The translations under genes were made by a program, and so were the position numbers. The notes beneath the pieces were generated by a model. It did no database searches. It was given only the letters and a program-made list of their open reading frames with translations, and was not told the origin of the DNA. 64,000 bases of DNA from Niabella sp. (GTDB lineage: Bacteria; Bacteroidota; Bacteroidia; Chitinophagales; Chitinophagaceae). The stretch is from contig JAPUDO010000046.1 of assembly GCA_027493055.1 (NCBI GenBank), positions 1 through 64,000 on the forward strand, written 5' to 3'. Shown here piece after piece: positions 52,667 through 60,838 of the stretch (position 1 is its first letter; each line of letters opens with the position of its first letter).

Positions 52667-54079
52667 TTATTGTAAACGCTCTGTTTCTTCTATATTATCC
52701 GGCCCTTTAGCTGCCTCTTTTTTGCTTATGCTCACTTTGAAATTATCGAAGGTCCATCCTTCGGCATATTCTATTTCACTTAGCGAACGGGCCTTTATGG
52801 TACAATTTTTAAAATTAAAATTCCTGATCAGGGATTCCGGTAAACCACCTGCTACAATAGCAATATTTACATTAGTAGCTTTTACATTTTCTATATAAAA
52901 ATCCTTAGCATGAGGAATACCTTTTTCTGCAGGCTCCACTTTTTGCAGCATCGCCTTCCAGTGTGCAGGAATAGTTTCATAGCTGTAACCATCAGGAAGT
53001 GTGGAATAACTATATGCAGGGTACCAGTTCAGGTTAAACTGAAAGGCATTGTTTACCGAGTCTAAAACAATATTTTGAAAATAAATATCTTCAATAGTTC
53101 CGCCTCTGGTGGTAGCTGATTTAATACGCAGGCCATTGTCCGTATTCTTCGCCACCAGATCTGTTGCCAGTACATGCCGGATACCTCCCGATGTTTCGCT
53201 GCCTAATGTTACCAGGCCGGCCCCGCGCCTTGCCAGGGATTTCCTGATCACTACATACTCGGTTGGCCTGTTTACACGTAATCCATCCCAGTCACGGCCT
53301 GCTTTCAGGCAAAAATTATCATCGTTGCAATCAATATCGCAATTTTCAATCAGCACCCAGCTGGATGAGTCTATGTCTATGCCATCTGTACTGGGTCCAT
53401 GCCCGTCTTCATTATTCCTGATAATAACGCCATCAATAGTTACATACTTTGAATACAATACCTGCACCGTCCAGAAACCCGCATTTTTAAATGTCACTCC
53501 CTTTAAAGTGATGTTCTCACTATTCTGAACCAGGAAAGTTCTTACCCGCTTTACATCGTAATCTACGATCCAGCGTAACCCTTTTTTATCATATTCTTTG
53601 CGGGTTTCCCAATAAAGGTCCCAGTTAAACTTTCCTCTTGCATTTACCACCCCGTTGCCGGTTACAGCAGCATTTTTCACATCCAGGATATTGATCATTG
53701 CCGAAGGCCAAACCATTTCTATACCTGCAATACGGGACATTCTATCAGGATAGTCCTTCACATTTTCACTGCCCAGCAGCAGAACTTCTTTATCTATTTT
53801 AAGATGCACATTTTCTTTAAGAAAAATAGCGCCGGTTACATAAGTGCCGGGATCAAAACTTACTACTCCTCCACCATTTTTACTGCATATATCAATAGCT
53901 TTCTGTATGGCTTTGGTGCTTGGTTTGTCACTATTTTTAAAAGCCCCGTATTTATTTACACTATATACTTTTTGTACGGATGGAAAAGATTTTGCTCCAA
54001 CACCTTTTACCCAATCCAGGTTTTGAGCGCCGGCAATGCCTGTTACAAATAATAAAACAAAAACCAAAATATGCCTCAT
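52667..54079 (-). CDS. GH28 polygalacturonase / rhamnogalacturonan hydrolase
   Basis: 470 residues with a signal peptide (ending GIAGAQ). It is a right-handed parallel beta helix with the GH28 catalytic set: STDGIDIDSS (first Asp), CNDDNFCLKAG (paired Asp), GSETSGGIRHVL (the His-region glycine motif) and GLRIKSATTRGG (the RIK substrate-binding motif). It cuts alpha-linked galacturonic acid, in pectin or rhamnogalacturonan, by an inverting mechanism. Its ATG overlaps the end of the GH43-like gene upstream by 4 bp. Confidence 0.92.
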   Translation of the reverse strand: MRHILVFVLLFVTGIAGAQNLDWVKGVGAKSFPSVQKVYSVNKYGAFKNSDKPSTKAIQKAIDICSKNGGGVVSFDPGTYVTGAIFLKENVHLKIDKEVLLLGSENVKDYPDRMSRIAGIEMVWPSAMINILDVKNAAVTGNGVVNARGKFNWDLYWETRKEYDKKGLRWIVDYDVKRVRTFLVQNSENITLKGVTFKNAGFWTVQVLYSKYVTIDGVIIRNNEDGHGPSTDGIDIDSSSWVLIENCDIDCNDDNFCLKAGRDWDGLRVNRPTEYVVIRKSLARRGAGLVTLGSETSGGIRHVLATDLVAKNTDNGLRIKSATTRGGTIEDIYFQNIVLDSVNNAFQFNLNWYPAYSYSTLPDGYSYETIPAHWKAMLQKVEPAEKGIPHAKDFYIENVKATNVNIAIVAGGLPESLIRNFNFKNCTIKARSLSEIEYAEGWTFDNFKVSISKKEAAKGPDNIEETERLQ

Positions 54080-55014
54080 TTCAAATCTTTAAAATATTGA
54101 TCAAATTCTTTTTGAGTGATGGTAAAAACAGTGCCATGCCTTAATCCCGGCGGCATACTGATCTTTTCAGAAATATCCACCCATGACTTAAGATCGGTGG
54201 ATGAGAGCGCGCCGTATTTATGATCACGGTATTTATCAAAATACACGATCCACTCTTTTCCTTTTTGCAGCACGGTAGGCCCTTCTGCCCAGTAATCACC
54301 GGTTATAGGTGCTGAAGCATCCGTATAATTTTTATTAATAAACTTACTGATGGCGATCTTCAGATTTTTTTCAGGCCTGGGTAATTTGGTTTCATCTTTC
54401 AGGAACATTATATACCGATTCCCATGCTGCTTTATAGTAGCATCAATTACCGTAAAGCCTTTATTGTACAGGATCTCAGGTTTTGTAAAGGTTTTAAAAT
54501 CTTTTGTAAATACATAATACATCCTGTGGTTATACTTTCCATCGCCCGAAGAGTCGGTTCCAGGAAACTTACCGGGAATAGTGGTAGCCCAGTAAATCAT
54601 ATAACGCTTTTTGCGGGCATCGTAATTTAATTCAGGCGCCCAGCAGTTCAGGGCATTTTCATGCTCCATTAATGGGATGTATTGTTGTTCGCTCCAGTTC
54701 ACCAGGTCTTTTGAGGAGGCGTAGCCAATCCCTTTTTCATTCCAGCTTACGGTCCATACCATGTGAAATAAACCATCAGCCCCCCTGATAATACAGGGGT
54801 CGCGCAATAGTTTATCCTTACCTGCTGCGGGTGTAAGGAACGATCTGTCATTTTTTAACGCCTGCCATTTCAGCCCATCGCTACTATATGCCAGATGTAG
54901 CCCATCCTGCCCGTTATTTTTAAAATAGCTGAACATATAAACCGGCGCATCGCTTTGTGCAAAGGCTCTGTGGCCAATAAATACTATTAATAATACAGTG
55001 ATCCAATAATTCAA
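54076..55014 (-). CDS. GH43-like propeller protein, start region altered by a repeat
   Basis: About 313 residues if started at the TTG (55014) that opens the signal-like LNYWITVLLIVFIGHRAFAQ. The propeller strands follow (PVYMFSYFKNNGQDGLHLAYS, RDPCIIRGADGLFHMVW, GDYWAEGPTVLQKGKEWIVYF), with acids Asp in LLRDPCI, Asp in TVIDATI and Glu in WAEGP in the GH43 pattern. The only upstream ATG in frame (55155) would add 47 residues encoded by a hairpin repeat (55054-55103), which is unlikely to be functional protein. A repeat insertion may have replaced the original ATG. Confidence 0.7.
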   Translation of the reverse strand: MNYWITVLLIVFIGHRAFAQSDAPVYMFSYFKNNGQDGLHLAYSSDGLKWQALKNDRSFLTPAAGKDKLLRDPCIIRGADGLFHMVWTVSWNEKGIGYASSKDLVNWSEQQYIPLMEHENALNCWAPELNYDARKKRYMIYWATTIPGKFPGTDSSGDGKYNHRMYYVFTKDFKTFTKPEILYNKGFTVIDATIKQHGNRYIMFLKDETKLPRPEKNLKIAISKFINKNYTDASAPITGDYWAEGPTVLQKGKEWIVYFDKYRDHKYGALSSTDLKSWVDISEKISMPPGLRHGTVFTITQKEFDQYFKDLK

Positions 55015-55053
55015 CCCAGGTGTAGGCCCAGTCCCCCTTTTTGTTCGCTTGTT

Positions 55054-55103
55054 TATCGCCAGGAGGCGATAGCATAAGTGTGTGAGGCGAAGACGCCTCA
55101 CAC
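55054..55103. repeat. Hairpin repeat, GTGxxAxGCG family, copy 3
   Basis: Two hairpins: TATCGCC-AGGA-GGCGATA (55054-55071) and GTGTGAGGCG-AAGA-CGCCTCACAC (55080-55103). The core and the downstream AGCTTTC match copy 2. It lies at the predicted 5' end of the GH43-like gene. Confidence 0.65.
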
Positions 55104-55159
55104 AGCTTTCCGTAAACAGGTGAGTTTTTTCTACACCCTTCCCGTTCATATCCATATTT

Positions 55160-56182
55160 TTACTTTTTAGTTGCAGGACGCTTTAGTTTTATATATACCG
55201 GCTGATCCCTGTTACAGGTTATTTCACCATGCTCATATTTTAATTCAGCCACCTGTATCACGCTTCTTTTACTTTCAAAAGACCCCGGAGCAGCAGGATT
55301 ATTTTTGTTTCTGCCGGGATGTGTGAAATAATAAACATAAGCCTTATCTCCATTCACCACTACATCACAATGCCCACCAATAGCCTGATCGTCCGTTCCT
55401 TTACCGAGATATTCTAAAATACGATGGGGCTGCTTTTTCCATTTCAGCAAATCATCACCTGAAAAGACCTCCATTCCCTTCCAGGCATCTACAATCATAA
55501 AATATTTATTTTTCCAATAAAACACTTTAGGTCCCTCACCTCTTGTTGCAAGGGCTTTGCCTTTACCTTCCCAGTGATATTGATCTTTACTGTCAGCATA
55601 ATAAATACTTTTGCCGTCCCGCTCATTATTATACCACATACGCCAAAGCGAATCACTGATCTTATATACAGCTGCATCTATCACCTTATCATTTACCAGC
55701 TTTAACACAGACTGATATTGCCAGTCCCTCAGGTTATTGCTAGTTAAGTGCACAACAGACCTTGGATGATTCCAGTCTTTGAAAGTTCCCGGTACATAAG
55801 TCAAGTACATATGGTAAACACCTTTTTCTTCAATGACTTCCGGGGCCCAGAATGTATATCCTTCATCAGGACGATAATTAATATTTGCCGTATCTACATA
55901 TTTCCAGTTTTGCCCGTCCCTGCTTTCTGCAATGCCAATGCGGGTTCCATGTACCCATTGCACAGTAGTATCGTTTAAAGAAGCCCGCCTGTTGGTGTAT
56001 AACATCCACCAGCATTTCCTTTGTTTATTGTATATAATCACCGGATCGGCAGCTCCATGATAAACAGGGTCATCAAACAATGGTTTAGGAGCCGCTTTCT
56101 TCTGCGCCGCTGCTGTTACAACGCTGCCAATAACCACTAATGCCAGGACAACCGTTTTACAATATCTTATCTGCATGCACAT
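55160..56182 (-). CDS. GH43 glycosidase (arabinosidase/xylosidase-like)
   Basis: 340 residues with a signal peptide (ending VVTAAAQ). It is a five-bladed propeller with GAADPVIIYNKQRKCWWMLYT (Asp base), FWAPEVIEEKGVYHMYLTYV, KVIDAAVYKI (Asp) and GEGPKVFYW (Glu acid), the three acids of GH43. GH43 enzymes cut alpha-L-arabinose or beta-xylose/galactose; within a rhamnogalacturonan locus arabinose or galactose is more likely. The start may be ATG 56182 or 56176; either gives a signal peptide. It lies 4 bp from the GH43-like gene upstream. Confidence 0.82.
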   Translation of the reverse strand: MCMQIRYCKTVVLALVVIGSVVTAAAQKKAAPKPLFDDPVYHGAADPVIIYNKQRKCWWMLYTNRRASLNDTTVQWVHGTRIGIAESRDGQNWKYVDTANINYRPDEGYTFWAPEVIEEKGVYHMYLTYVPGTFKDWNHPRSVVHLTSNNLRDWQYQSVLKLVNDKVIDAAVYKISDSLWRMWYNNERDGKSIYYADSKDQYHWEGKGKALATRGEGPKVFYWKNKYFMIVDAWKGMEVFSGDDLLKWKKQPHRILEYLGKGTDDQAIGGHCDVVVNGDKAYVYYFTHPGRNKNNPAAPGSFESKRSVIQVAELKYEHGEITCNRDQPVYIKLKRPATKK

Positions 56183-56186
56183 CCCC

Positions 56187-57800
56187 TTATTTTTCTTTTA
56201 CCAGTGTTACGTCATCTATATAACAAAAGGCACCCGCCTGCCCTTCGGCCCTGAAACCAATTTCAACTTCCCCTTTTGTAACATATATCTTTTCTATTTT
56301 TACGGAACGCCAATTATTATTCTCCCCGATCACATCAATATAGGATGCTTTACCATTACTCTCTGCATACATGTTAAGCCGGGAAAAACGGCTGCTGTTC
56401 TTTACCATTGCTGTTAATGTGTAATAGCCATCTTTTAAAGCTACATACGGTGATGAACGGATCACCTGCGATACTTTTCTTTTGAAAGGGATCTTATCTG
56501 TTATATTCAGGCTTTTCTCTCCTATTACCAGCTTCCTGTCAGCCTCGGTATTAAAATGATTCAGCACCGGAGATATAGCGCTGTCTAAAGAAACCGTGTT
56601 TCCCTCCAGCACTTCTGTTATCCAGCCAAGCAGCTCTGTTTGCACAGGTTTTACATGACTAGGAATGCGATTGCGGTCTGCTTCAAAGCTGCCATTCTTT
56701 ACGTAATTATTATCACCAGCCACTTCCCATTCGCCGGTGGCAGCATCCAGTTTCCAGGAGCTTAGTGAATTAAAGTAAGGGGTATCTCCGTCAAAAGATA
56801 AAGGGAACCATTGGTTATAGCCCCATCCATTTCCCGCAAAATTTGCCCACCTGTCGCCGCAATATATAACGGTTTCCTGAGCAGTGCCTTTTATATTCAC
56901 AAAAAAACCGGTTTGGGTTACATGCGCATAATCACTCTCAGTACCCTGTATTACCAGCATATCATCAGTTGGACTATAAGGCCCGCGGATATCGTCTGCC
57001 ACCATATAATAAGCATAAGAAGCGTCCCAGCCATAAATATTGGAAGCCGCCATATAATACCTGCCCTTATACTTAAACATACAGTTACCTTCACGGCTTT
57101 CCCCTTTAAAAACCTGGGTACAGTCCAGTAATCCAACCTTCCCGTTCTTTACCCCGATTTCCGATACATAGATCCTGTTCCTGCCTTTACCGTAGGAGTA
57201 GACCAGGTAAGACTTACCCGTATCCTCATCCGTGAACACGGTCTGATCACCGGTATTGGTAGTACCAATCATGGGTTGCATATTGATACGCTGATGCCAT
57301 GTAAACTTTCCGGCCGGCGCACCGGACAAAGCCACAAGCACCTGGTCACCAAACTGTACAAACATAGCATATTGCTTTAGCTCTTTAATATAAGCTACAC
57401 CCAAACGCCCCACCCAGGTTACGCGCATATTCTTTTCAAGATCGGCCCTTGTTAACACCTCTCCTTCAAAGGTCCAGTTCACCAGGTCAGTTGAAGTATA
57501 ACAGGTTACTGATTGAAAAGTATTGTGCGAATAGGTAGTGGAGGGATCAGCACGATATGCTTCGGCCTCCTTATAATAAACGCCGTACCAGTAATATTTC
57601 TCAGTACCGCTTGCAGGGTCTTTAAACCTGAAAATGCCGCCACCCTGGCTGTAAACTGGCTGCCCATCCTTCGTGTTCCAGAACTGATCGTTCTTTATAT
57701 GCTGCATCTGTGCACCAGCTGTATGGACGGCACATGCTGCTACCAGGCTAAACATCATTAGCCTGAAAGAAGAAAAACAATATGTAACCCTGTTGATCAT
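56187..57800 (-). CDS. GH43-family protein with C-terminal beta-sandwich domain
   Basis: 537 residues with a signal peptide (ending VHTAGAQ). The propeller (about 40-360) has QGGGIFRFKDP, YYWYGVYYKEAEAY, VTCYTSTDLVNWTFEGEVL and GRYYMAASNIYGW, close to the GH43 branch that includes exo-beta-1,3-galactanases. A C-terminal beta sandwich (about 370-535, NYVKNGSFEADRNRIPSH to YIDDVTLVKE) looks like a carbohydrate-binding module. Probable role: removing side-chain galactose or arabinose. It is separated by 10 bp from the GH106 gene upstream. Confidence 0.78.
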   Translation of the reverse strand: MINRVTYCFSSFRLMMFSLVAACAVHTAGAQMQHIKNDQFWNTKDGQPVYSQGGGIFRFKDPASGTEKYYWYGVYYKEAEAYRADPSTTYSHNTFQSVTCYTSTDLVNWTFEGEVLTRADLEKNMRVTWVGRLGVAYIKELKQYAMFVQFGDQVLVALSGAPAGKFTWHQRINMQPMIGTTNTGDQTVFTDEDTGKSYLVYSYGKGRNRIYVSEIGVKNGKVGLLDCTQVFKGESREGNCMFKYKGRYYMAASNIYGWDASYAYYMVADDIRGPYSPTDDMLVIQGTESDYAHVTQTGFFVNIKGTAQETVIYCGDRWANFAGNGWGYNQWFPLSFDGDTPYFNSLSSWKLDAATGEWEVAGDNNYVKNGSFEADRNRIPSHVKPVQTELLGWITEVLEGNTVSLDSAISPVLNHFNTEADRKLVIGEKSLNITDKIPFKRKVSQVIRSSPYVALKDGYYTLTAMVKNSSRFSRLNMYAESNGKASYIDVIGENNNWRSVKIEKIYVTKGEVEIGFRAEGQAGAFCYIDDVTLVKEK

Positions 57801-57810
57801 TATAAGTTAT

Positions 57811-60672
57811 TTATTGCAGGGGTGTTAAAGTAACAGGCCCTGAAAGTCCCGATGCAAGCGGCTTCCAGTTCGATGCGTCAAAAAGGCCATTCTTCACATT
57901 CTCCGGCTTTCGTGCCGGCATATTGGTATTGTAGAATATTTTCCAGGGCATGTTATTCCTGTCCATATAGGAAATCCTGTTAGCCATTAAGTTAGCTACT
58001 ACAATTTCCAGCTTATTCTTTGGCTGAAAAGCAGAAGCAGGTATAGAAACCGTAAAGGATGGTCCAATCAGCGTTCCCATACTCTTACCATTCAATATCA
58101 CTTCCGCCGTTTCATTCACTTTGCCCAGGTTTAACAGGTACGCCTTAGCCGGATGTGGCTTATCAAATGCAAGCGTATATCTGGCTATACCTGAAAAATT
58201 CTTAACCGCTTCACCTTCCAACTCTGTCCACGAGCCAGGTTTATCAAGTATGGCTGAAGGAGGTAAGACGGGGCCTCCTTCCATAAAGTCAAGCTTCCAC
58301 CTGCCATTTAAAACCGTCGCTTCCGCAGCAGGGGATTGGTAAGGATAAAGTGAACCGGTTCTCCTGGCATGATAGGCCTGCACTATTAAAGATGCGTAAG
58401 GTTCTAATTGTACCCATACTTCTATACCGCCATTAGCGGACTTCCTGGTTTTTGCAATGCCCTTATTACCGTTTGCAGGATCAAACAAAGCCACGGAAGC
58501 CGCATTATCCGCCAACCTTATCCACTCTTCAACCTTATGGTCCGTACGGTTATTGATAAAATAGAAATGCCCATGCTCGTTTTTGCGGCGCAATACATAT
58601 ACGGATCTGTCACCGGGTTTTTCTGCCCTTGCATTAGCATAGCCCATTAATGCTTCTGCATCATCACTTATATATATTTTCCCTTTTCCAAAGGCGGCCT
58701 TAGCAGTGACACCATCTTTTTGAAGATACAGCTGAGCTAAAAATGTGGTCAGCTTTTCCCGCCGTTCTGTTATATTATTCAACCCCGGAACATCAGAAGG
58801 CAAATTTTTATACACCAGCAAAGTAGCACCATCCTGAACCAGCTTTGTTATTTTGCTGAAAGACGCATCATTGATCAGCTTGTTACCCGGCAGCAGTATT
58901 GCCTTGTATGCATTGCCGCCTGTAGTTATTTTACCCCCTGAAAGACTGAATTGCTGCAGCTGCCTGTCAGAAAAGAAATCGAAGCTATATCCCTTCTCTG
59001 TCATTTCCCGGGATACATGTTCAAAATGGGTATGCTCAAAATTCTTTTCCATACCATCAAAGTGCTGCAGGAGGTCTTTCCCCGGCTGGGCATAACGATC
59101 TGTAATAGGATAATACAAAAGGATATCATTATCGGGTTTCCCGCTTTGTAAAAAAGACTGCACCCTTGCCACGTATTTATTCAATGCATGAAAGTGGCGC
59201 CATTGCGGGTTTTCGGGTTGAAAGTGAACCGCTGCATAAAACAACCAGCCCGGCCATGGCGCTTCTTTGGGCGAATATTCTGTACCATGATAAAAGATGT
59301 GGTTCACACCTCCCAGGAAAAAAAGATCCAATGCCTTTTTCACATCGCCCCAGGATGATAAGAAATGTTCGTTGAGCCAGGTTGCCGATTCTGAAGAGAC
59401 CAGCTGTTTGCCGGTAACATTGGCGGCAGATGTGGCAAACTTAAAACGCAGCACATCATTACCCTCTGTTTCAGGAATATCTACTACGCTATATAAATCT
59501 AAAGTATTAGCAGGCGAGCCATGACTTTGATTGCGCAGCATTTTACCTTTACCACCTGCCCATTTTTTCCACTCAATAGTAAAATGCTCCAATAGCAGCT
59601 CATCAATCACAGAACGGTAATCGTAAATAACACGGCTGTTTCTTTCAGCATCGGACTGACCGAATAAAGCCGGTAATTCGTTGCGCAAATCGTAGCCCTT
59701 CCGTTTTTTAAACGCCTCAAAAAATCCGGGCGTCCAGTTAGCATCGCCACGGGCATCATCTACTTCGTAAGAATCATTAAAGAAGGAACGAAGGTAATTG
59801 ATATCATATCCTTTAAAAGCATCATCGAAGCGCTTAAAATAATGCTGCGCTGCCTCTCTTGAAAAGTGATCTATAGCATAGCCCTCTCCGCCAGGCGCCG
59901 CACGTTCTACCATTTTGCCATGCAATCCTTCAAATAAAGCATATAATGTCCACGCAGGCGAAGTAGCAGGAGCTGTCCACTGCAATTTCCCGTCAGCATC
60001 TACTTTATCAGTAAGATTCACCGCTTTCCCCTCCTTATCATAAGCCATTAAAGCTACAAGCGGCAGTTTGCCCGGGAATTGAACCTGGTCCAGCGCCAGC
60101 TCCTGTAAGTTTGTATTTTCGGTAAGCGGATTTTTTACCGCTTCAATATTGACACGCCTGCCATTAGCCGTGCGGACAAAGCCCTCCCGTTCATACACCA
60201 CCGGCTCTTTTAGCTGCTGCCCTGCATTTACAGTGAATACCTTATTAAAGATACTCTTACTGGCATCAGCATCTTTTACCCAGGGGCCGCCAAAAGGCCA
60301 GCCGGTTCCATTGGCCAGGTCTACACTCAAACCAAGCCGCTTGCTTTCTTTAAGCGTATAAGTAAAAAGCTGCATCCAGCGTGGCGACAGAAATGGTACA
60401 AATTTTTTTTCCTGGCCATATATACCATAGATAGGCGTTATTTCCACCCCTCCAAGCCCTGCCTGCTGGTATTGCTGCAGGTTCCAGCTAAGGCCGGTTT
60501 CATTTACGGCACTGCCCTCCCACCACCAGCGTGTCCACGGTTTGTTTTGCTGTGTAACAGCAGGCCATTCTATTTGTGCGCTGCCCTGTACCACCATAAA
60601 GCACAGCAGTAAACACCATCCCGCTTTCAGACTTAAAATATTTCTCCGGAATCCTGGTCTTATATCAGCCAT
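57811..60672 (-). CDS. Alpha-L-rhamnosidase, GH106
   Basis: 953 residues with a signal peptide (ending VVQGSAQ). It opens with the family mark KPWTRWWWEGSAVNETGLSWNLQQY and GLGGVEITPIYG. A barrel follows with LGLSVDLANGTGWPFGGPWV and FFNDSYEVDDARG, then long middle domains, and a C-terminal sugar-binding jelly roll (about 800-950: AEVILNGKSMGTL, NKLEIVVANLMANR). GH106 enzymes release alpha-L-rhamnose by inversion, including from rhamnogalacturonan. First of the enzyme genes in PUL2, after a terminator-like hairpin behind susD. Confidence 0.9.
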   Translation of the reverse strand: MADIRPGFRRNILSLKAGWCLLLCFMVVQGSAQIEWPAVTQQNKPWTRWWWEGSAVNETGLSWNLQQYQQAGLGGVEITPIYGIYGQEKKFVPFLSPRWMQLFTYTLKESKRLGLSVDLANGTGWPFGGPWVKDADASKSIFNKVFTVNAGQQLKEPVVYEREGFVRTANGRRVNIEAVKNPLTENTNLQELALDQVQFPGKLPLVALMAYDKEGKAVNLTDKVDADGKLQWTAPATSPAWTLYALFEGLHGKMVERAAPGGEGYAIDHFSREAAQHYFKRFDDAFKGYDINYLRSFFNDSYEVDDARGDANWTPGFFEAFKKRKGYDLRNELPALFGQSDAERNSRVIYDYRSVIDELLLEHFTIEWKKWAGGKGKMLRNQSHGSPANTLDLYSVVDIPETEGNDVLRFKFATSAANVTGKQLVSSESATWLNEHFLSSWGDVKKALDLFFLGGVNHIFYHGTEYSPKEAPWPGWLFYAAVHFQPENPQWRHFHALNKYVARVQSFLQSGKPDNDILLYYPITDRYAQPGKDLLQHFDGMEKNFEHTHFEHVSREMTEKGYSFDFFSDRQLQQFSLSGGKITTGGNAYKAILLPGNKLINDASFSKITKLVQDGATLLVYKNLPSDVPGLNNITERREKLTTFLAQLYLQKDGVTAKAAFGKGKIYISDDAEALMGYANARAEKPGDRSVYVLRRKNEHGHFYFINNRTDHKVEEWIRLADNAASVALFDPANGNKGIAKTRKSANGGIEVWVQLEPYASLIVQAYHARRTGSLYPYQSPAAEATVLNGRWKLDFMEGGPVLPPSAILDKPGSWTELEGEAVKNFSGIARYTLAFDKPHPAKAYLLNLGKVNETAEVILNGKSMGTLIGPSFTVSIPASAFQPKNKLEIVVANLMANRISYMDRNNMPWKIFYNTNMPARKPENVKNGLFDASNWKPLASGLSGPVTLTPLQ

Positions 60673-60795
60673 CGTTATATAAATTTATTTTTCCTGTTTC
60701 TCTTCAGCAAAGCAACTGCAACCCGTTACCTGTAAAATTAAAACTCTTATGTTAACAGCAATCCTGATCTGTCCTGTTCTATTCTTTTATACAAA

Positions 60796-60819
60796 AATGC
60801 CGCCTTTTAAAGCGGCATT
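60796..60819 (-). terminator. Terminator-like hairpin after susD
   Basis: AATGCCGC and GCGGCATT (60796-60803, 60812-60819) pair perfectly around an 8-nt loop. On the minus strand a run of T's follows. It lies 20 bp after the susD stop and before the GH106 gene. Confidence 0.6.
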
Positions 60820-60838
60820 CATGATTAAATATAAGGTT

